Source: Auanema rhodensis
Lineage: Eukaryota; Nematoda; Chromadorea; Rhabditida; Rhabditidae
Assembly: GCA_964057225.1 (NCBI GenBank)
Contig: OZ059897.1
Location: 17,608,001-17,672,000 of the forward strand
Length of the DNA: 64,000 bases
Reading direction: 5' to 3'
Shown here piece after piece: positions 10,405 through 25,178 of the stretch. The translations under genes were made by a program, and so were the position numbers. Under the pieces are notes generated by a model, which worked only from the letters and a program-made list of their open reading frames with translations, did not search any database and was not told where the DNA came from. The number at the start of each line of letters is the position of its first letter. The stretch's first letter is position 1.

Positions 10405-13400
10405 ATTTTTTCGAAAAATTTCAAAATAATTTAGCAAAAAGTAGATGTTTTTAGATTCCTTTTTTCAAGGCAAAGACGATGGACAATGTTATTCAACGAA
10501 AAAAACAATTCTTCAGGGTGAAAATCGAGGATATAAGTGTGAACTTATATCAGTTGATATATCGGTGCATTTTTAAGCTAGCGCAAATCTGATAACACAG
10601 ATCGACGCAGCTTAAAAATCCGCATCGAATGCACTATACTACATTGAGAAACGCTTGATACAAAAATTAGTTCTGATCGTTTGAAAAATGATGCATTAGT
10701 GTATGTTGAGTTTCCATGTACACTCAACATTGCTTCCAAAAACATTTTGACAAAAATTTTTTCGAAAAATTTCAAAATAATTTAGCAAAAAGTAGATGTT
10801 TTTAGATTCCTTTTTTCAAGGCAAAGACGATGGACAATGTTATTCAACGAAAAAATTTATTCTTCAGGGTGAAAATCGAGGATATAAGTGTGAACTTATA
10901 TTAGTTGATATATCGGTGCATTTTTAAGCTAGCGCAAATCTGATAACACAGATCGACGCAGCTTAAAAATCCGCATCGAATGCACTATACTACATTGAGA
11001 AACGCTTAATACAAAAATTAGTTATGATCGTTTGAAAAATGATGCATTAGTGTATGTTGAGTTTCCATGTACACTCAACATTGCTTCCAAAAACATTTTG
11101 ACAAAACTTTTTTCGAAAAATTTCAAGATAATTTAGCAAAAAGTAGATGTTTTTAGATTCCTTTTTTCAAGGCAAAGACGATGGACAATGTTATTCAACG
11201 AAAAAAACAATTCTTCAGGGTGAAAATCGAGGATATAAGTGTGAACTTATATCAGTTGATATATCGGTGCATTTTTAAGCTAGCGCAAATCTGATAACAC
11301 AGATCGACGCAGCTTACAAATCCGCATCGAATGCACTATACTACATTGAGAAACGCTTAATACAAAAATTAGTTATGATCGTTTGAAAAATGATGCATTA
11401 GTGTATGTTGAGTTTCCATGTACACTCAACATTGCTTCCAAAAACATTTTGACAAAAATTTTTTCGAAAAATTTCAAAATAATTTAGCAAAAAGTAGATG
11501 TTTTTAGATTCCTTTTTTCAAGGCAAAGACGATGGACAATGTTATTCAACGAAAAAAACAATTCTTCAGGGTGAAAATCGAGGATATAAGTGTGAACTTA
11601 TATCAGTTGATATATCGGTGCATTTTTAAGCTAGCGCAAATCTGATAACACAGATCGACGCAGCTTAAAAATCCGCATCGAATGCACTATACTACATTGA
11701 GAAACGCTTGATACAAAAATTAGTTCTGATCGTTTGAAAAATGATGCATTAGTGTATGTTGAGTTTCCATGTACACTCAACATTGCTTCCAAAAACATTT
11801 TGACAAAAATTTTTTCGAAAAATTTCAAAATAATTTAGCAAAAAGTAGATGTTTTTAGATTCCTTTTTTCAAGGCAAAGACGATGGACAATGTTATTCAA
11901 CGAAAAAATTTATTCTTCAGGGTGAAAATCGAGGATATAAGTGTGAACTTATATCAGTTGATATATCGGTGCATTTTTAAGCTAGCGCAAATCTGATAAC
12001 ACAGATCGACGCAGCTTAAAAATCCGCATCGAATGCACTATACTACATTGAGAAACGCTTAATACAAAAATTAGTTATGATCGTTTGAAAAATGATGCAT
12101 TAGTGTATGTTGAGTTTCCATGTACACTCAACATTGCTTCCAAAAACATTTTGACAAAACTTTTTTCGAAAAATTTCAAGATAATTTAGCAAAAAGTAGA
12201 TGTTTTTAGATTCCTTTTTTCAAGGCAAAGACGATGGACAATGTTATTCAACGAAAAAAACAATTCTTCAGGGTGAAAATCGAGGATATAAGTGTGAACT
12301 TATATCAGTTGATATCTCGGTGCATTTTTAAGCTAGCGCAAATCTGATAACACAGATCGACGCAGCTTAAAAATCTGCATCGAATGCACTATACTACATT
12401 GAGAAACGCTTAATACAAAAATTAGTTATGATCGTTTGAAAAATGATTCATTAGTGTATGTTGAGTTTCCATGTACACTCAACATTGCTTCCAAAAACAT
12501 TTTGACAAAACTTTTTTCGAAAAATTTCAAGATAATTTAGCAAAAAGTAGATGTTTTTAGATTCCTTTTTTCAAGGCAAAGACGATGGACAATGTTATTT
12601 AACGAAAAAATTAATTCTTCAGGGTGAAAATCGAGGATAAAAGTGTGAACTTATATCAGTTGATATCTCGGTGCATTTTTAAGCTAGCGCAAATCTGATA
12701 ACACAGATCGACGCAGCTTAAAAATCCGCATCGAATGCACTATACTACATTGAGAAACGCTTAATACAAAAATTAGTTATGATCGTTTGAAAAATGATGC
12801 ATTAGTGTATGTTGAGTTTCCATGTACACTCAACATTGCTTCCAAAAACATTTTGACAAAAATTTTTTCGAAAAATTTCAAAATAATTTAGCAAAAAGTA
12901 GATGTTTTCAGATTCCTTTTTTCAAGGCAAAGACGATGGACAATGTTATTCAACGAAAAAATTAATTCTTCAGGGTGAAAATCGAGGATATAAGTGTGAA
13001 CTTATATCAGTTGATATCTCGGTGCATTTTTAAGCTAGCGCAAATCTGATAACACAGATCGACGCAGCTTAAAAATCCGCATCGAATGCACTATACTACA
13101 TTGAGAAACGCTTAATACAAAAATTAGTTATGATCGTTTGAAAAATGATGCATTAGTGTATGTTGAGTTTCCATGTACACTCAACATTGCTTCCAAAAAC
13201 ATTTTGACAAAACTTTTTTCGAAAAATTTCAAAATAATTTAGCAAAAAGTAGATGTTTTTAGATTCCTTTTTTCAAGGCAAAGACGATGGACAATGTTAT
13301 TCAACGAAAAAATTGATTGTTCAGGGTGAAAATCGAGGATATAAGTGTGAACTTATATCAGTTGATATATCGGTGCATTTTTAAGCTAGCGCAAATCTGA

Positions 13401-16400
13401 TAACACAGATCGACGCAGCTTAAAAATCTGCATCGAATGCACTATACTACATTGAGAAACGCTTAATACAAAAATTAGTTATGATCGTTTGAAAAATGAT
13501 TCATTAGTGTATGTTGAGTTTCCATGTACACTCAACATTGCTTCCAAAAACATTTTGACAAAACTTTTTTCGAAAAATTTCAAGATAATTTAGCAAAAAG
13601 TAGATGTTTTTAGATTCCTTTTTTCAAGGCAAAGACGATGGACAATGTTATTCAACGAAAAAATTAATTCTCCAGGGTGAAAATCGAGGATATAAGTGTG
13701 AACTTATATCAGTTGATATCTCGGTGCATTTTTAAGCTAGCGCAAATCTGATAACACAGATCGACGCAGCTTAAAAATCCGCATCGAATGCACTATACTA
13801 CATTGAGAAACGCTTAATACAAAAATTAGTTATGATCGTTTGAAAAATGATGCATTAGTGTATGTTGAGTTTCCATGTACACTCAACATTGCTTCCAAAA
13901 ACATTTTGACAAAAATTTTTTCGAAAAATTTCAAGATAATTTAGCAAAAAGTAGATGTTTTCAGATTCCTTTTTTCAAGGCAAAGACGATGGACAATGTT
14001 ATTCAACGAAAAAATTAATTCTTCAGGGTGAAAATCGAGGATATAAGTGTGAACTTATATCAGTTGATATCTCGGTGCATTTTTAAGCTAGCGCAAATCT
14101 GATAACACAGATCGACGCAGCTTAAAAATCCGCATCGAATGCACTATACTACATTGAGAAACGCTTAATACAAAAATTAGTTATGATCGTTTGAAAAATG
14201 ATGCATTAGTGTATGTTGAGTTTCCATGTACACTCAACATTGCTTCCAAAAACATTTTGACAAAAATTTTTTCGAAAAATTTCAAAATAATTTAGCAAAA
14301 AGTAGATGTTTTCAGATTCCTTTTTTCAAGGCAAAGACGATGGACAATGTTATTCAACGAAAAAATTAATTCTTCAGGGTGAAAATCGAGGATATAAGTG
14401 TGAACTTATATCAGTTGATATCTCGGTGCATTTTTAAGCTAGCGCAAATCTGATAACACAGATCGACGCAGCTTAAAAATCCGCATCGAATGCACTATAC
14501 TACATTGAGAAACGCTTAATACAAAAATTAGTTATGATCGTTTGAAAAATGATGCATTAGTGTATGTTGAGTTTCCATGTACACTCAACATTGCTTCCAA
14601 AAACATTTTGACAAAACTTTTTTCGAAAAATTTCAAAATAATTTAGCAAAAAGTAGATGTTTTTAGATTCCTTTTTTCAAGGCAAAGACGATGGACAATG
14701 TTATTCAACGAAAAAATTAATTCTCCAGGGTGAAAATCGAGGATATAAGTGTGAACTTATATCAGTTGATATCTCGGTGCATTTTTAAGCTAGCGCAAAT
14801 CTGATAACACAGATCGACGCAGCTTAAAAATCCGCATCGAATGCACTATACTACATTGAGAAACGCTTAATACAAAAATTAGTTATGATCGTTTGAAAAA
14901 TGATGCATTAGTGTATGTTGAGTTTCCATGTACACTCAACATTGCTTCCAAAAACATTTTGACAAAAATTTTTTCGAAAAATTTCAAGATAATTTAGCAA
15001 AAAGTAGATGTTTTCAGATTCCTTTTTTTATGGCAAAGACGATGGACAATGTTATTCAACGAAAAAATTAATTCTTCAGGGTGAAAATCGAGGATATAAG
15101 TGTGAACTTATATCAGTTGATATCTCGGTGCATTTTTAAGCTAGCGCAAATCTGATAACACAGATCGACGCAGCTTAAAAATCCGCATCGAATGCACTAT
15201 ACTACATTGAGAAACGCTTAATACAAAAATTAGTTATGATCGTTTGAAAAATGATGCATTAGTGTATGTTGAGTTTCCATGTACACTCAACATTGCTTCC
15301 AAAAACATTTTGACAAAACTTTTTTCGAAAAATTTCAAAATAATTTAGCAAAAAGTAGATGTTTTTAGATTCCTTTTTTCAAGGCAAAGACGATGGACAA
15401 TGTTATTCAACGAAAAAATTTATTCTTCAGGGTGAAAATCGAGGATATAAGTGTGAACTTATATCAGTTGATATATCGGTGCATTTTTAAGCTAGCGCAA
15501 ATCTGATAACACAGATCGACGCAGCTTAAAAATCCGCATCGAATGCACTATACTACATTGAGAAACGCTTAATACAAAAATTAGTTATGATCGTTTGAAA
15601 AATGATGCATTAGTGTATGTTGAGTTTCCATGTACACTCAACATTGCTTCCAAAAACATTTTGACAAAACTTTTTTCGAAAAATTTCAAAATAATTTAGC
15701 AAAAAGTAGATGTTTTTAGATTCCTTTTTTCAAGGCAAAGACGATGGACAATGTTATTTAACGAAAAAATTAATTCTTCAGGGTGAAAATCGAGGATATA
15801 AGTGTGAACTTATATCAGTTGATATATCGGTGCATTTTTAAGCTAGCGCAAATCTGATAACACAGATCGACGCAGCTTAAAAATCTGCATCGAATGCACT
15901 ATACTACATTGAGAAACGCTTAATACAAAAATTAGTTATGATCGTTTGAAAAATGATTCATTAGTGTATGTTGAGTTTCCATGTACACTCAACATTGCTT
16001 CCAAAAACATTTTGACAAAACTTTTTTCGAAAAATTTCAAGATAATTTAGCAAAAAGTAGATGTTTTTAGATTCCTTTTTTCAAGGCAAAGACGATGGAC
16101 AATGTTATTCAACGAAAAAATTAATTCTCCAGGGTGAAAATCGAGGATATAAGTGTGAACTTATATCAGTTGATATCTCGGTGCATTTTTAAGCTAGCGC
16201 AAATCTGATAACACAGATCGACGCAGCTTAAAAATCCGCATCGAATGCACTATACTACATTGAGAAACGCTTAATACAAAAATTAGTTATGATCGTTTGA
16301 AAAATGATGCATTAGTGTATGTTGAGTTTCCATGTACACTCAACATTGCTTCCAAAAACATTTTGACAAAAATTTTTTCGAAAAATTTCAAGATAATTTA

Positions 16401-19400
16401 GCAAAAAGTAGATGTTTTCAGATTCCTTTTTTCAAGGCAAAGACGATGGACAATGTTATTCAACGAAAAAATTAATTCTTCAGGGTGAAAATCGAGGATA
16501 TAAGTGTGAACTTATATCAGTTGATATCTCGGTGCATTTTTAAGCTAGCGCAAATCTGATAACACAGATCGACGCAGCTTAAAAATCCGCATCGAATGCA
16601 CTATACTACATTGAGAAACGCTTAATACAAAAATTAGTTATGATCGTTTGAAAAATGATGCATTAGTGTATGTTGAGTTTCCATGTACACTCAACATTGC
16701 TTCCAAAAACATTTTGACAAAACTTTTTTCGAAAAATTTCAAAATAATTTAGCAAAAAGTAGATGTTTTTAGATTCCTTTTTTCAAGGCAAAGACGATGG
16801 ACAATGTTATTCAACGAAAAAATTTATTCTTCAGGGTGAAAATCGAGGATATAAGTGTGAACTTATATCAGTTGATATCTCGGTGCATTTTTAAGCTAGC
16901 GCAAATCTGATAACACAGATCGACGCAGCTTAAAAATCCGCATCGAATGCACTATACTACATTGAGAAACGCTTAATACAAAAATTAGTTATGATCGTTT
17001 GAAAAATGATGCATTAGTGTATGTTGAGTTTCCATGTACACTCAACATTGCTTCCAAAAACATTTTGACAAAACTTTTTTCGAAAAATTTCAAAATAATT
17101 TAGCAAAAAGTAGATGTTTTTAGATTCCTTTTTTCAAGGCAAAGACGATGGACAATGTTATTCAACGAAAAAATTTATTCTTCAGGGTGAAAATCGAGGA
17201 TATAAGTGTGAACTTATATCAGTTGATATATCGGTGCATTTTTAAGCTAGCGCAAATCTGATAACACAGATCGACGCAGCTTAAAAATCTGCATCGAATG
17301 CACTATACTACATTGAGAAACGCTTAATACAAAAATTAGTTATGATCGTTTGAAAAATGATTCATTAGTGTATGTTGAGTTTCCATGTACACTCAACATT
17401 GCTTCCAAAAACATTTTGACAAAACTTTTTTCGAAAAATTTCAAGATAATTTAGCAAAAAGTAGATGTTTTTAGATTCCTTTTTTCAAGGCAAAGACGAT
17501 GGACAATGTTATTTAACGAAAAAATTAATTCTTCAGGGTGAAAATCGAGGATATAAGTGTGAACTTATATCAGTTGATATCTCGGTGCATTTTTAAGCTA
17601 GCGCAAATCTGATAACACAGATCGACGCAGCTCAAAAATCCGCATCGAATGCACTATACTACATTGAGAAACGCTTAATACAAAATTAAGTTATGATCGT
17701 TTGAAAAATGATGCATTAGTGTATGTTGAGTTTCCATGTACACTCAACATTGCTTCCAAAAACATTTTGACAAAAATTTTTTCGAAAAATTTCAAAATAA
17801 TTTAGCAAAAAGTAGATGTTTTTAGATTCCTTTTTTCAAGGCAAAGACGATGGACAATGTTATTCAACGAAAAAATTTATTCTTCAGGGTGAAAATCGAG
17901 GATATAAGTGTGAACTTATATCAGTTGATATATCGGTGCATTTTTAAGCTAGCGCAAATCTGATAACACAGATCGACGCAGCTTAAAAATCTGCATCGAA
18001 TGCACTATACTACATTGAGAAACGCTTAATACAAAAATTAGTTATGATCGTTTGAAAAATGATTCATTAGTGTATGTTGAGTTTCCATGTACACTCAACA
18101 TTGCTTCCAAAAACATTTTGACAAAACTTTTTTCGAAAAATTTCAAGATAATTTAGCAAAAAGTAGATGTTTTTAGATTCCTTTTTTCAAGGCAAAGACG
18201 ATGGACAATGTTATTCAACGAAAAAATTAATTCTCCAGGGTGAAAATCGAGGATATAAGTGTGAACTTATATCAGTTGATATCTCGGTGCATTTTTAAGC
18301 TAGCGCAAATCTGATAACACAGATCGACGCAGCTTAAAAATCCGCATCGAATGCACTATACTACATTGAGAAACGCTTAATACAAAAATTAGTTATGATC
18401 GTTTGAAAAATGATGCATTAGTGTATGTTGAGTTTCCATGTACACTCAACATTGCTTCCAAAAACATTTTGACAAAAATTTTTTCGAAAAATTTCAAGAT
18501 AATTTAGCGAAAAGTAGATGTTTTTAGATTCCTTTTTTCAAGGCAAAGACGATGGACAATGTTATTCAACGAAAAAAGTAATTCTTCAGGGTGAAAATCG
18601 AGGATATAAGTGTGAACTTATATCAGTTGATATCTCGGTGCATTTTTAAGCTAGCGCAAATCTGATAACACAGATCGACGCAGCTTAAAAATCCGCATCG
18701 AATGCACTATACTACATTGAGAAACGCTTAATACAAAAATTAGTTATGATCGTTTGAAAAATGATGCATTAGTGTATGTTGAGTTTCCATGTACACTCAA
18801 CATTGCTTCCAAAAACATTTTGACAAAAATTTTTTCGAAAAATTTCAAAATAATTTAGCAAAAAGTAGATGTTTTTAGATTCCTTTTTTCAAGGCAAAGA
18901 CGATGGACAATGTTATTCAACGAAAAAATTTATTCTTCAGGGTGAAAATCGAGGATATAAGTGTGAACTTATATCAGTTGATATCTCGGTGCATTTTTAA
19001 GCTAGCGCAAATCTGATAACACAGATCGACGCAGCTTAAAAATCCGCATCGAATGCACTATACTACATTGAGAAACGCTTAATACAAAAATTAGTTATGA
19101 TCGTTTGAAAAATGATGCATTAGTGTATGTTGAGTTTCCATGTACACTCAACATTGCTTCCAAAAACATTTTGACAAAACTTTTTTCGAAAAATTTCAAA
19201 ATAATTTAGCAAAAAGTAGATGTTTTTAGATTCCTTTTTTCAAGGCAAAGACGATGGACAATGTTATTCAACGAAAAAATTTATTCTTCAGGGTGAAAAT
19301 CGAGGATATAAGTGTGAACTTATATCAGTTGATATATCGGTGCATTTTTAAGCTAGCGCAAATCTGATAACACAGATCGACGCAGCTTAAAAATCTGCAT

Positions 19401-22400
19401 CGAATGCACTATACTACATTGAGAAACGCTTAATACAAAAATTAGTTATGATCGTTTGAAAAATGATTCATTAGTGTATGTTGAGTTTCCATGTACACTC
19501 AACATTGCTTCCAAAAACATTTTGACAAAACTTTTTTCGAAAAATTTCAAGATAATTTAGCAAAAAGTAGATGTTTTTAGATTCCTTTTTTCAAGGCAAA
19601 GACGATGGACAATGTTATTCAACGAAAAAATTAATTCTCCAGGGTGAAAATCGAGGATATAAGTGTGAACTTATATCAGTTGATATCTCGGTGCATTTTT
19701 AAGCTAGCGCAAATCTGATAACACAGATCGACGCAGCTTAAAAATCCGCATCGAATGCACTATACTACATTGAGAAACGCTTAATACAAAAATTAGTTAT
19801 GATCGTTTGAAAAATGATGCATTAGTGTATGTTGAGTTTCCATGTACACTCAACATTGCTTCCAAAAACATTTTGACAAAACTTTTTTCGAAAAATTTCA
19901 AAATAATTTAGCAAAAAGTAGATGTTTTTAGATTCCTTTTTTCAAGGCAAAGACGATGGACAATGTTATTCAACGAAAAAAACAATTCTTCAGGGTGAAA
20001 ATCGAGGATATAAGTGTGAACTTATATCAGTTGATATATCGGTGCATTTTTAAGCTAGCGCAAATCTGATAACACAGATCGACGCAGCTTAAAAATCCGC
20101 ATCGAATGCACTATACTACATTGAGAAACGCTTAATACAAAAATTAGTTATGATCGTTTGAAAAATGATGCATTAGTGTATGTTGAGTTTCCATGTACAC
20201 TCAACATTGCTTCCAAAAACATTTTGACAAAAATTTTTTCGAAAAATTTCAAGATAATTTAGCAAAAAGTATATGTTTTTAGATTCCTTTTTTCAAGGCA
20301 AAGACGATGGACAATGTTATTCAACGAAAAAATTAATTCTTCAGGGTGAAAATCGAGGATATAAGTGTGAACTTATATCAGTTGATATCTCGGTGCATTT
20401 TTAAGCTAGCGCAAATCTGATAACACAGATCGACGCAGCTTAAAAATCCGCATCGAATGCACTATACTACATTGAGAAACGCTTAATACAAAAATTAGTT
20501 ATGATCGTTTGAAAAATGATGCATTAGTGTATGTTGAGTTTCCATGTACACTCAACATTGCTTCCAAAAACATTTTGACAAAAATTTTTTCGAAAAATTT
20601 CAAAATAATTTAGCAAAAAGTAGATGTTTTTAGATTCCTTTTTTCAAGGCAAAGACGATGGACAATGTTATTCAACGAAAAAATTTATTCTTCAGGGTGA
20701 AAATCGAGGATATAAGTGTGAACTTATATCAGTTGATATCTCGGTGCATTTTTAAGCTAGCGCAAATCTGATAACACAGATCGACGCAGCTTAAAAATCC
20801 GCATCGAATGCACTATACTACATTGAGAAACGCTTAATACAAAAATTAGTTATGATCGTTTGAAAAATGATGCATTAGTGTATGTTGAGTTTCCATGTAC
20901 ACTCAACATTGCTTCCAAAAACATTTTGACAAAAATTTTTTCGAAAAATTTCAAGATAATTTAGCGAAAAGTAGATGTTTTTAGATTCCTTTTTTCGAGG
21001 CAAAGACGATGGACAATGTTATTCAACGAAAAAATTAATTCTTCAGGGTGAAAATCGAGGATATAAGTGTGAACTTATATCAGTTGATATCTCGGTGCAT
21101 TTTTAAGCTAGCGCAAATCTGATAACACAGATCGACGCAGCTTAAAAATCCGCATCGAATGCACTATACTACATTGAGAAACGCTTAATACAAAAATTAG
21201 TTATGATCGTTTGAAAAATGATGCATTAGTGTATGTTGAGTTTCCATGTACACTCAACATTGCTTCCAAAAACATTTTGACAAAAATTTTTTCGAAAAAT
21301 TTCAAAATAATTTAGCAAAAAGTAGATGTTTTTAGATTCCTTTTTTCAAGGCAAAGACGATGGACAATGTTATTCAACGAAAAAATTTATTCTTCAGGGT
21401 GAAAATCGAGAATATAAGTGTGAACTTATATCAGTTGATATCTCGGTGCATTTATAAGCTAGCGCAAATCTGATAACACAGATCGACGCAGCTTAAAAAT
21501 CCGCATCGAATGCACTATACTACATTGAGAAACGCTTAATACAAAAATTAGTTATGATCGTTTGAAAAATGATGCATTAGTGTATGTTGAGTTTCCATGT
21601 ACACTCAACATTGCTTCCAAAAACATTTTGACAAAAATTTTTTCGAAAAATTTCAAGATAATTTAGCAAAAAGTAGATGTTTTTAGATTCCTTTTTTCAA
21701 GGCAAAGACGATGGACAATGTTATTCAACGAAAAAATTAATTCTTCAGGGTGAAAATCGAGGATATAAGTGTGAACTTATATCAGTTGATATCTCGGTGC
21801 ATTTTTAAGCTAGCGCAAGTCTGATAACACAGATCGACGCAGCTTAAAAATCCGCATCGAATGCACTATACTACATTGAGAAACGCTTAATACAAAAATT
21901 AGTTATGATCGTTTGAAAAATGATTCATTAGTGTATGTTGAGTTTCCATGTACACTCAACATTGCTTCCAAAAACATTTTGACAAAACTTTTTTCGAAAA
22001 ATTTCAAGATAATTTAGCAAAAAGTAGATGTTTTTAGATTCCTTTTTTCAAGGCAAAGACGATGGACAATGTTATTCAACGAAAAAATTAATTCTTCAGG
22101 GTGAAAATCGAGGATATAAGTGTGAACTTATATCAGTTGATATCTCGGTGCATTTTTAAGCTAGCGCAAGTCTGATAACACAGATCGACGCAGCTTAAAA
22201 ATCCGCATCGAATGCACTATACTACATTGAGAAACGCTTGATACAAAAATTAGTTATGATCGTTTGAAAAATGATGCATTAGTGTATGTTGAGTTTCCAT
22301 GTACACTCAACATTGCTTCCAAAAACATTTTGACAAAAATTTTTTCGAAAAATTTCAAAATAATTTAGCAAAAAGTAGATGTTTTTAGATTCCTTTTTTC

Positions 22401-25178
22401 AAGGCAAAGACGATGGACAATGTTATTCAACGAAAAAATTTATTCTTCAGGGTGAAAATCGAGGATATAAGTGTGAACTTATATCAGTTGATATCTCGGT
22501 GCATTTTTAAGCTAGCGCAAATCTGATAACACAGATCGACGCAGCTTAAAAATCCGCATCGAATGCACTATACTACATTGAGAAACGCTTAATACAAAAA
22601 TTAGTTATGATCGTTTGAAAAATGATGCATTAGTGTATGTTGAGTTTCCATGTACACTCAACATTGCTTCCAAAAACATTTTGACAAAAATTTTTTCGAA
22701 AAATTTCAAAATAATTTAGCAAAAAGTAGATGTTTTTAGATTCCTTTTTTCACGGCAAAGACGATGGACAATGTTATTCAACGAAAAAAACAATTCTTCA
22801 GGGTGAAAATCGAGGATATAAGTGTGAACTTATATCAGTTGATATATCGGTGCATTTTTAAGCTAGCGCAAATCTGATAACACAGATCGACGCAGCTTAA
22901 AAATCCGCATCGAATGCACTATACTACATTGAGAAACGCTTAATACAAAAATTAGTTATGATCGTTTGAAAAATGATGCATTAGTGTATGTTGAGTTTCC
23001 ATGTACACTCAACATTGCTTCCAAAAACATTTTGACAAAAATTTTTTCGAAAAATTTCAAGATAATTTAGCAAAAAGTAGATGTTTTTAGATTCCTTTTT
23101 TCAAGGCAAAGACGATGGACAATGTTATTCAACGAAAAAATTAATTCTTCAGGGTGAAAATCGAGGATATAAGTGTGAACTTATATCAATTGATATCTCG
23201 GTGCATTTTTAAGCTAGCGCAAATCTGATAACACAGATCGACGCAGCTTAAAAATCCGCATCGAATGCACTATACTACATTGAGAAACGCCTAATACAAA
23301 AATTAGTTATGATCGTTTGAAAAATGATGCATTAGTGTATGTTGAGTTTCCATGTACACTCAACATTGCTTCCATAAACATTTTGACAAAAATTTTTTCG
23401 AAAAATTTCAAAATAATTTAGCAAAAAGTAGATGTTTTTAGATTCCTTTTTTCAAGGCAAAGACGATGGACAATGTTATTCAACGAAAAAATTTATTCTT
23501 CAGGGTGAAAATCGAGGATATAAGTGTGAACTTATATCAGTTGATATATCGGTGCATTTTTAAGCTAGCGCAAATCTGATAACACAGATCGACGCAGCTT
23601 AAAAATCCGCATCGAATGCACTATACTACATTGAGAAACGCTTAATACAAAAATTAGTTATGATCGTTTGAAAAATGATGCATTAGTGTATGTTGAGTTT
23701 CCATGTACACTCAACATTGCTTCCAAAAACATTTTGACAAAAATTTTTTCGAAAAATTTCAAAATAATTTAGCAAAAAGTAGATGTTTTTAGATTCCTTT
23801 TTTCAAGGCAAAGACGATGGACAATGTTATTCAACGAAAAAATTTATTCTTCAGGGTGAAAATCGAGGATATAAGTGTGAACTTATATCAGTTGATATCT
23901 CGGTGCATTTTTAAGCTAGCGCAAATCTGATAACACAGATCGACGCAGCTTAAAAATCCGCATCGAATGCACTATACTACAATGAAAAACGCTTAATACA
24001 AAAATTAGTTATGATCGTTTGAAAAATGATGCATTAGTGTATGTTGAGTTTCCATGTACACTCAACATTGCTTCCAAAAACATTTTGACAAAAATTTTTT
24101 CGAAAAATTTCAAAATAATTTACCAAAAAGTAGATGTTTTTAGATTCCTTTTTTCAAGGCAAAGACGATGGACAATGTTATTCAACGAAAAAAACAATTC
24201 TTCAGGGTGAAAATCGAGGATATAAGTGTGAACTTATATCAGTTGATATATCGGTGCATTTTTAAGCTAGCGCAAATCTGATAACACAGATCGACGCAGC
24301 TTACAAATCCGCATCGAATGCACTATACTACATTGAGAAACGCTTAATACAAAAATTAGTTATGATCGTTTGAAAAATGATGCATTAGTGTATGTTGAGT
24401 TTCCATGTACACTCAACATTGCTTCCAAAAACATTTTGACAAAAATTTTTTCGAAAAATTTCAAGATAATTTAGCAAAAAGTAGATGTTTTTAGATTCCT
24501 TTTTTCAAGGCAAAGACGATGGACAATGTTATTCAACGAAAAAATTAATTCTTCAGGGTGAAAATCGAGGATATAAGTGTGAACTTATATCAGTTGATAT
24601 ATCGGTGCATTTTTAAGCTAGCGCAAATCTGATAACACAGATCGACGCAGCTTAAAAATCTGCATCGAATGCACTATACTACATTGAGAAACGCTTAATA
24701 CAAAAATTAGTTATGATCGTTTGAAAAATGATTCATTAGTGTATGTTGAGTTTCCATGTACACTCAACATTGCTTCCAAAAACATTTTGACAAAACTTTT
24801 TTCGAAAAATTTCAAGATAATTTAGCAAAAAGTAGATGTTTTTAGATTCCTTTTTTCAAGGCAAAGACGATGGACAATGTTATTCAACGAAAAAATTAAT
24901 TCTTCAGGGTGAAAATCGAGGATATAAGTGTGAACTTATATCAATTGATATCTCGGTGCATTTTTAAGCTAGCGCAAATCTGATAACACAGATCGACGCA
25001 GCTTAAAAATCCGCATCGAATGCACTATACTACATTGAGAAACGCTTAATACAAAAATTAGTTATGATCGTTTGAAAAATGATGCATTAGTGTATGTTGA
25101 GTTTCCATGTACACTCAACATTGCTTCCAAAAACATTTTGACAAAAATTTTTTCGAAAAATTTCAAGATAATTTAGCG

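Larger units (their letters stand above)
1..12300 (+). repeat. Left variant domain of the array
   Basis: Units 1 to about 35. Frequent markers are T78 (GACGTAGCT), C85 (CTTACAAATC) and C273 (TTTTCAGATT). Six units carry the linked pair G127+C143 (CTTGATAC and TTCTGATC), starting at 352, 1,756, 3,160, 6,670, 10,531 and 11,584. I do not see that pair to the right of this domain. The right-domain markers G208, C285, G60 and C53+C58 are absent here. Boundaries are gradual, and the right end is set where the last G127+C143 unit is followed by repeated T91+T163 units. Confidence 0.6.

Noticed and set aside
24019-24210. Plus-strand open frame of 63 codons
   Set aside because: It is opened by a private change (TTTACCAAAAAG instead of TTTAGC) in one unit. 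It is satellite sequence, not a gene.
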